This document shows positions 25,566 to 29,528 of a stretch of 29,528 nt of DNA, piece by piece (the first letter of the stretch is position 1; each line of letters opens with the position of its first letter). The stretch is taken from the NCBI GenBank assembly GCA_964629965.1, contig CAZVRZ010000065.1:1-29528 (forward strand). The letters run 5' to 3'. The stretch comes from CAZVRZ01 sp964629965 (lineage in GTDB: Bacteria; Chloroflexota; Anaerolineae; Anaerolineales; UBA4823). The notes below the pieces were generated by a model. The model ran no database searches. It saw only the letters and a list, made by a program, of their open reading frames with translations, and had not been told where the DNA came from. The position numbers were made by a program, and so were the translations under genes.

Positions 25566-26627
25566 TTAGAAAAGGCTACGGTTAGCCTTTACCCAATCGA
25601 CAAGCTGGCGCACGCCAACTTCTACGCTAATTTTTGGCTGCCAGCCAAGCTCCTGTTCTGCTTTATGCGTGTCGGCGATAAAAACGCGCTGGTCGCCTGG
25701 ACGCCAATCTCCGTGTTCTACGGGCAGCGTCGGATATAGAGCATCCGTCGGATTTAGAGCATCCGGGCGGCCAACTAGTTTTTCCAACAGTGGGCCAAAT
25801 TCTTGCCAGATCGAGATGGCATTGGGCAGCCCACCCCCCAGGTTATAAACCTGTCCGGCAGCCGTGTCAATCCTTTGCAAGGCCGCGTCATATGCGTCTA
25901 ATAGATCTTCTACGTAGAGCAAGTCGCGCACCTGCTTGCCATTCCCATATATTTTGATTGACCGCCCGGTCACGGCCGCGATGACCATCCAGGCTACCCA
26001 ACCCTGGTCTTCAATGCCAAACTGGCGTGGTCCATAGATGCAACTCTGGCGCAGTACAACGCCGGGCAGGCCGTAGATGCGATAATAATCGTGCACATAC
26101 TGGTCGCCGGCACCTTTCGAACAACCATAGGGAGAATGAAAATCGAGCGGCTCGTGTTCTGAAACGCCCTGAGGCAAGTCTGCGTATCGATAACGGGTGG
26201 CTTCTTCTACAATATCTATATGTTCCATGCCGCCGTATACTTTGTTTGTAGAAGCGTACAGGATGGCGGGTTTCTTGCCAGATAAACGCGCCGCTTCAAG
26301 AACATTGAATGTGCCTAAGGCATTGGTTTCAAAGTCATGGCGTGGGTGCAGCACGGAGGTGGTAACTGCCACCTGAGAAGCAAGGTGTACGACCACATCT
26401 GCTTCACGCAGACTGGCTGTTAACAAGGCAGCATCTCGAATATCTCCGATCACCAGTTCAAAAGCAGAGCTGCCAAAGGTATCGCTCAACCAACGCAGGT
26501 TCAAGGGAGCTCCGGCGCGTGACAGATTGTCATAAATAGTGACCCGCTCACCCCGCGAGAGAAGGCGGTAAACGTAGTTTGAGCCAATGAATCCGGCTCC
26601 TCCGGTGATGAAATAATGAGATGACAT
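25566..26627 (-). CDS. NAD-dependent epimerase, CDP-paratose 2-epimerase-like
   Basis: A 353-residue extended SDR. The NAD loop GGAGFIG lies at residues 9-15 and the catalytic YxxxK is Tyr167-Lys171. The segments YDNLSRAGAPLNLRWL and RQSCIYGPRQFGIEDQGWV are close to those I recall for CDP-paratose/CDP-tyvelose 2-epimerases, which interconvert deoxyhexoses in polysaccharide synthesis. I chose the ATG at 26627 because AGGAG lies 5-6 nt upstream and the protein begins at the Rossmann strand. The frame stays open upstream to 27071, but that part translates the antisense of the flippase-like gene and an intergenic repeat. Residues 288-299 (DALNPTDALYPT) are an in-frame repeat insertion directly before the conserved GDWRPGDQRV. 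Confidence 0.9.
   Translation of the reverse strand: MSSHYFITGGAGFIGSNYVYRLLSRGERVTIYDNLSRAGAPLNLRWLSDTFGSSAFELVIGDIRDAALLTASLREADVVVHLASQVAVTTSVLHPRHDFETNALGTFNVLEAARLSGKKPAILYASTNKVYGGMEHIDIVEEATRYRYADLPQGVSEHEPLDFHSPYGCSKGAGDQYVHDYYRIYGLPGVVLRQSCIYGPRQFGIEDQGWVAWMVIAAVTGRSIKIYGNGKQVRDLLYVEDLLDAYDAALQRIDTAAGQVYNLGGGLPNAISIWQEFGPLLEKLVGRPDALNPTDALYPTLPVEHGDWRPGDQRVFIADTHKAEQELGWQPKISVEVGVRQLVDWVKANRSLF
25731..25765 (-). repeat. tandem pair of family A elements inside the epimerase
   Basis: CGGATATAGAGCATCCG (25731) and CGGATTTAGAGCATCCG (25749), 18 bp apart. They encode DALYPT and DALNPT next to the conserved GDWRPGDQ segment. Confidence 0.88.
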
Positions 26628-26650
26628 GTGTGCTCCTGTTACATAAGAAT

Positions 26651-26716
26651 GCCGTGTCTCTACAAAAAAATGTTGCAGGGACGCATGAGCTGGGTACAGC
26701 TTCTTTTGCGTCTCTA
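26651..26716. repeat. intergenic nested-hairpin repeat carrying a family B core
   Basis: The outer stem pairs AGGGACGCA (26677-26685) with TGCGTCTCT (26707-26715), with one G-T wobble. Nested inside is AGCTG-GGTA-CAGCT (26688-26701). A second GTCTCTACA lies at 26655-26663. CATGAGCTGGGTACAGCT is shared with the palindrome at 12134. On the minus strand the element starts GTAGAGACGC, and its TAG is the stop codon of the flippase-like gene. Confidence 0.75.
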
Positions 26717-27844
26717 CGGATGCTGTTGGCTGCGCAACTGCCGGTACAGACCCAGCAGCGTTTCCCCTTCTTGGGATAAAGCGAAAACTCCAACGCCTGT
26801 GGTAACTACCACCTGGATCATGTGGATGGTGATGGCAAAGGCCAGGGCAGCCGAGGGATCCAATCCGAGGATGCTCAGGGCAGCCACAATGGCTCCTTCT
26901 AATACGCCCACATTGCCCGGTGATGATGGCGCTGCCAATCCCAGGGCAGAAACGCCCAGGGCAAAACCGGCCCAGTGCAGGCTGTTTGCCAGGCTGCGAG
27001 CCTCGGGAAAGAAGGCCGCCATCAGCACCAGATATTGCAACACAGCCAGTCCCCAGTTCAAAATAAACCAACCCATCGCAGCCAGAAAGAGCTTGCCGTT
27101 TGTTAAGACCTCTAGACCTGAGATGAATGCCGGCAAGGTTTTACCCCCGAAACTGAACACTGCCTTGGGAACCAAGAGGCGGCGCTGAGTACAGCGAAGC
27201 CCAAGCTGGTCCAATGCCTGGATAGCTCGGTGGCGATTGTGCGCCAGCAGATATAAGGCAAAGAAAGCGAGTATCATCAGTGCACCAAGGAAAGCGGCTG
27301 TGGGTGCAGCCAGGTCACTCCAGCGATGGTCTACGCCGCTGCCCTGTAAATTGCCGATTGCAAAGGGTAGGCTGATCGCCAGAACGGCAACAGCAAATAT
27401 CATGTCCAGCGCTCGTTCGATCAGGATGGTGGGAAAGACACGCCAAAAGCCGTTTAGTTGTCCAGTTCGATCTGGTTTCCGTCCCAGCAGGAAGGCGCGT
27501 CCTAGTTCACCCAGGCGGAAGGGCAACAGGTTGTTGAGCAGGTAGCCTTCGTTCACGGCAAAGAAGACGTCTTTATAATGGGGCAGTTTGCGCATGAGAG
27601 TGCGCCAGGCTGCGCTGCGTACCAGCACCCATCCCAAAGAGATGCCCACGCACAGCGCCACCAGGCGGTAATCTGCTTGCCGGAGGGCGGCGATCAGTTT
27701 CTGAAAGTCGGTAACAAAAAAAACGATCCCCAGCGCAATGATGCTCACCAACAGGCCGGGGATAAGGCGCAGCCATTCCCGGCCCGTTGGTGTTTGCGGC
27801 GCTGGGTACAGCGAAGGCGGCAAAGGCTGCCGGGTATCAATCAT
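26714..27844 (-). CDS. AglD/UPF0104-type membrane protein (LPG synthase TM domain family)
   Basis: A 376-residue protein with about eight TM segments. It has family-typical motifs: NEGYLLNNLLPFRLGELGRAF in the N-terminal half and PSSPGNVGVLEGA in the C-terminal half. Members of this family (PF03706) include MprF flippase domains and AglD, which is involved in adding the final dolichol-linked sugar in haloarchaea. A role in handling lipid-linked sugars therefore fits the neighbourhood but is not proven. The ATG at 27844 overlaps the lepA stop by 8 bp. The longer reading to 27901 lies wholly inside lepA. Family B elements are in frame at residues 10-15 and 216-220. The stop codon is part of an intergenic repeat. 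Confidence 0.85.
   Translation of the reverse strand: MIDTRQPLPPSLYPAPQTPTGREWLRLIPGLLVSIIALGIVFFVTDFQKLIAALRQADYRLVALCVGISLGWVLVRSAAWRTLMRKLPHYKDVFFAVNEGYLLNNLLPFRLGELGRAFLLGRKPDRTGQLNGFWRVFPTILIERALDMIFAVAVLAISLPFAIGNLQGSGVDHRWSDLAAPTAAFLGALMILAFFALYLLAHNRHRAIQALDQLGLRCTQRRLLVPKAVFSFGGKTLPAFISGLEVLTNGKLFLAAMGWFILNWGLAVLQYLVLMAAFFPEARSLANSLHWAGFALGVSALGLAAPSSPGNVGVLEGAIVAALSILGLDPSAALAFAITIHMIQVVVTTGVGVFALSQEGETLLGLYRQLRSQQHP
27183..27196 (-). repeat. family B element in the AglD-type gene
   Basis: CGCTGAGTACAGCG, a 5-bp stem with an AGTA loop. It encodes RCTQR in a loop between TM segments, a frame different from that of the copy at 27800. Confidence 0.75.
27800..27813 (-). repeat. family B element at the AglD-type N-terminus
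   Basis: CGCTGGGTACAGCG followed by AAGGCGG, sharing its flanks with the copy at 21053. It encodes PPSLYPAP before the first TM segment. Confidence 0.8.
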
Positions 27845-29528
27845 CGCTCTCTTCCCCCAGGCGCAGTACTGCCAGGAAGGCTTCCTGCGGGATTTCAACA
27901 TTACCGACCATCTTCATGCGTTTTTTGCCGCGCTTTTGTTTTTCAAGTAGTTTCTTTTTGCGGGAAATATCGCCGCCGTAACACTTGGCCAAAACATCTT
28001 TGCGCATGGCTTTGACGTTGGCGCGCGAAATCACCCGCCCGGCCGCGTAAGCCTGGATAGGAATTACAAAGAGTTGAGATGGGATCAAATCCTTGAGGGT
28101 GGTAATCACTCGCTGGCCTTTATGGTAAGCATCATTCCGATGGACGATGGTCGCCAGGGCATCGACCGGCTCTTCGTTGACCAAGATCTCCAGCTTTACC
28201 AGGTCATCGACGCGGTATTCGGCAAACTGGTAATCCAGAGAGGCGTAGCCGCGGGTGCGCGATTTGAGCTGATCGAAGAAATCCACGATCAACTCCGACA
28301 GCGGAATCTCGAATTTGAGCTGCACCCGGTTCGGAGCCGGGTAATCTTGCCCGGCGAAGCTTCCCCGGCGCCTGGTGGTCAGTTCCATGATGGTGCCGTA
28401 GAATTCGGTTGGGGTGAAGATATCAATGGTCATCCAGGGTTCGCGGATCTCTTCGATATCTTCCTCGTTGGGCAAATCGGCAGGTGAATCAATGCGGATC
28501 ACTTCGCCGCTGTGCATGAGCACTTCGTATTCTACCGAAGGCGAGGTAACGATAATATCCAGGTCATACTCGCGTTCCAGGCGCTCTTGGATGATCTCCA
28601 TGTGGAACATGCCCAGGAAACCGCAGCGGAAACCGAAATTTAATGCCTGGGATGTTTCCGGCTCGAAGGTTAGAGAGGCATCATTAAGCTGTAATTTATC
28701 TAGCGCATCCTTCAGGTTGGCGTAATCTTCGCCCTCCACCGGGTAAATGCCGGCAAACACCATTGGCTTGACCTGACGATAGCCAGGCAATGGCGTCTCG
28801 GCGGGGATTTTACGATTGATTGCAGTGCGGGCGTGGGTGATCGTATCGCCCACGCGGCATTCGTGAACGGTCTTCAAGCCGGTGGCAATGTAGCCTACCT
28901 CCCCGGCCTTCAATCCATCCACAGGGCGAAGATCAGGCGCAAAGATGCCAATCTCCACTGGCTTGAGCGAGTAACTGGTAGCCATCAACAGCACCATATC
29001 GGTTGGCTTGAGGGCGCCATCCATCACGCGCACATAAGCTACTACGCCCTTATAAGGATCGTAATGGGAATCAAAGATCAGGGCGCGTAGAGGATCTTCT
29101 TCGTTGCCGGCAGGCGGCGGTACTTGCCGGACAACGGCCTCCAGCACAGCTTCCACATTCAGACCAGCCTTGGCTGAGATGCGCAGCACCTCCTGGGCCG
29201 GTGTGCCGAGCAGGTTGCTGATATCTTCGGCCACTTCATCTGGGTGAGCGGAGGGCAGGTCGATCTTGTTGATCACGGGGATGATCTCCAGGCCGGCTTC
29301 CAGCGCCATATAGAGGTTGGCCAAGGTTTGGGCCTCAATACCCTGGGTAGCATCGACCACCAGCAGAGCGCCTTCACAAGCCGCCAGGGCGCGGCTGACC
29401 TCATAGCCAAAGTCTACGTGTCCGGGAGTGTCGATCAGATTGAGCGTGTACTTTTCGCCATCGGGCGCATTATAATCGATCTTAACTGCCCGCGCCTTGA
29501 TGGTAATGCCTCTTTCCTTTTCCAGATC
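27837..29528 (-). CDS. lepA: elongation factor 4 (LepA), 5' end beyond the window
   Basis: Ribosome-bound translational GTPase that back-translocates or remodels stalled ribosomes. The visible 563 residues begin DLEKERGITIKARAV (switch I region), followed by G3 DTPGHVDF, G4 NKIDLPSA and G5 SAKAGLN. Domain 2, the elongation-factor-like C domain and the LepA-specific C-terminal domain (RKKKLLEKQKRGKKRMK) follow. About the first 45-50 residues, including the P-loop, lie off the right edge. The length agrees with a full protein of about 600 residues. The stop overlaps the next gene's ATG by 8 bp, so the sugar cluster may be transcribed from the lepA promoter. Confidence 0.97.
   Translation of the reverse strand, partial: DLEKERGITIKARAVKIDYNAPDGEKYTLNLIDTPGHVDFGYEVSRALAACEGALLVVDATQGIEAQTLANLYMALEAGLEIIPVINKIDLPSAHPDEVAEDISNLLGTPAQEVLRISAKAGLNVEAVLEAVVRQVPPPAGNEEDPLRALIFDSHYDPYKGVVAYVRVMDGALKPTDMVLLMATSYSLKPVEIGIFAPDLRPVDGLKAGEVGYIATGLKTVHECRVGDTITHARTAINRKIPAETPLPGYRQVKPMVFAGIYPVEGEDYANLKDALDKLQLNDASLTFEPETSQALNFGFRCGFLGMFHMEIIQERLEREYDLDIIVTSPSVEYEVLMHSGEVIRIDSPADLPNEEDIEEIREPWMTIDIFTPTEFYGTIMELTTRRRGSFAGQDYPAPNRVQLKFEIPLSELIVDFFDQLKSRTRGYASLDYQFAEYRVDDLVKLEILVNEEPVDALATIVHRNDAYHKGQRVITTLKDLIPSQLFVIPIQAYAAGRVISRANVKAMRKDVLAKCYGGDISRKKKLLEKQKRGKKRMKMVGNVEIPQEAFLAVLRLGEESDD

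Noticed and set aside
20915..25765. Repeated peptides (GYSTSA, DALYPP, ELYST) as a genuine protein repeat domain
   Set aside because: The same DNA is read in several frames in unrelated proteins, so the peptide is a by-product of the DNA element.
26628..27071. N-terminal extension of the epimerase frame up to 27071
   Set aside because: The extension runs over the AglD-type gene in another frame and the intergenic repeat. The Shine-Dalgarno and the Rossmann strand fix the start at 26627.

Overview
The window is a stretch of a bacterial chromosome from the phylum Chloroflexota, most likely class Anaerolineae. This rests on the RpoC type (large coil insertion) and on DUF2298 (Chlor_Arch_YYY) membrane proteins, a family mainly reported from Chloroflexi and some archaea. 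Base composition looks like mid-50s percent GC. Every gene I can support lies on the minus strand, so transcription runs from right to left. Both edge genes are cut: lepA lacks its 5' end and rpoC lacks its 3' end. No gap between genes exceeds about 175 bases, and I see no tRNA, rRNA, CRISPR array or transposase.

In transcription order, lepA (translation factor EF4) overlaps an AglD/LPG-synthase-type membrane protein. After a short nested-hairpin repeat comes an envelope-sugar block: a CDP-paratose-2-epimerase-like SDR, a GT4 glycosyltransferase, a SAM methyltransferase, and four very hydrophobic GT-C type proteins. These four are an 855-residue PMT/ArnT-like protein, a 1958-residue fusion of a PMT-like half to a DUF2298 half, a 935-residue single-domain DUF2298 protein, and a 661-residue PMT-like protein. 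The junctions are tight (ATGA overlap, abutting TAG/ATG, gaps of 5 to 17 nt), suggesting one long operon for making, moving across the membrane and attaching polyprenol-linked sugars. Next comes a cmk - plsC-like - plsC-like block (nucleotide and phospholipid metabolism). Then follows a large multi-domain sensor histidine kinase with an extended -10 promoter, and finally rpoC with a near-consensus sigma-70-type promoter and a strong Shine-Dalgarno. No rpoB lies upstream of rpoC.

The most striking feature is not a gene. Dozens of tiny palindromic elements of about 12 to 17 bp are scattered through the window, mostly inside coding sequences and always in frame. Family A is a CGGAY..RTCCG hairpin with an NNAGAGY loop; family B is a variable stem around a GGTA or AGTA loop. 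They often come as tandem pairs with an exact 18-bp (6-codon) period. The same DNA element is read in different frames in different genes (for example GYSTSA or GCSISD versus DALYPP), so the DNA and not the peptide is what is conserved. They sit in N- and C-terminal tails, linkers and surface loops. Related copies form a 50-bp perfect palindrome between two genes and a nested hairpin that supplies a stop codon. They look like a family of coding-tolerant palindromic mini-repeats, comparable in principle to Rickettsia palindromic elements but much shorter. I know of no description of them.
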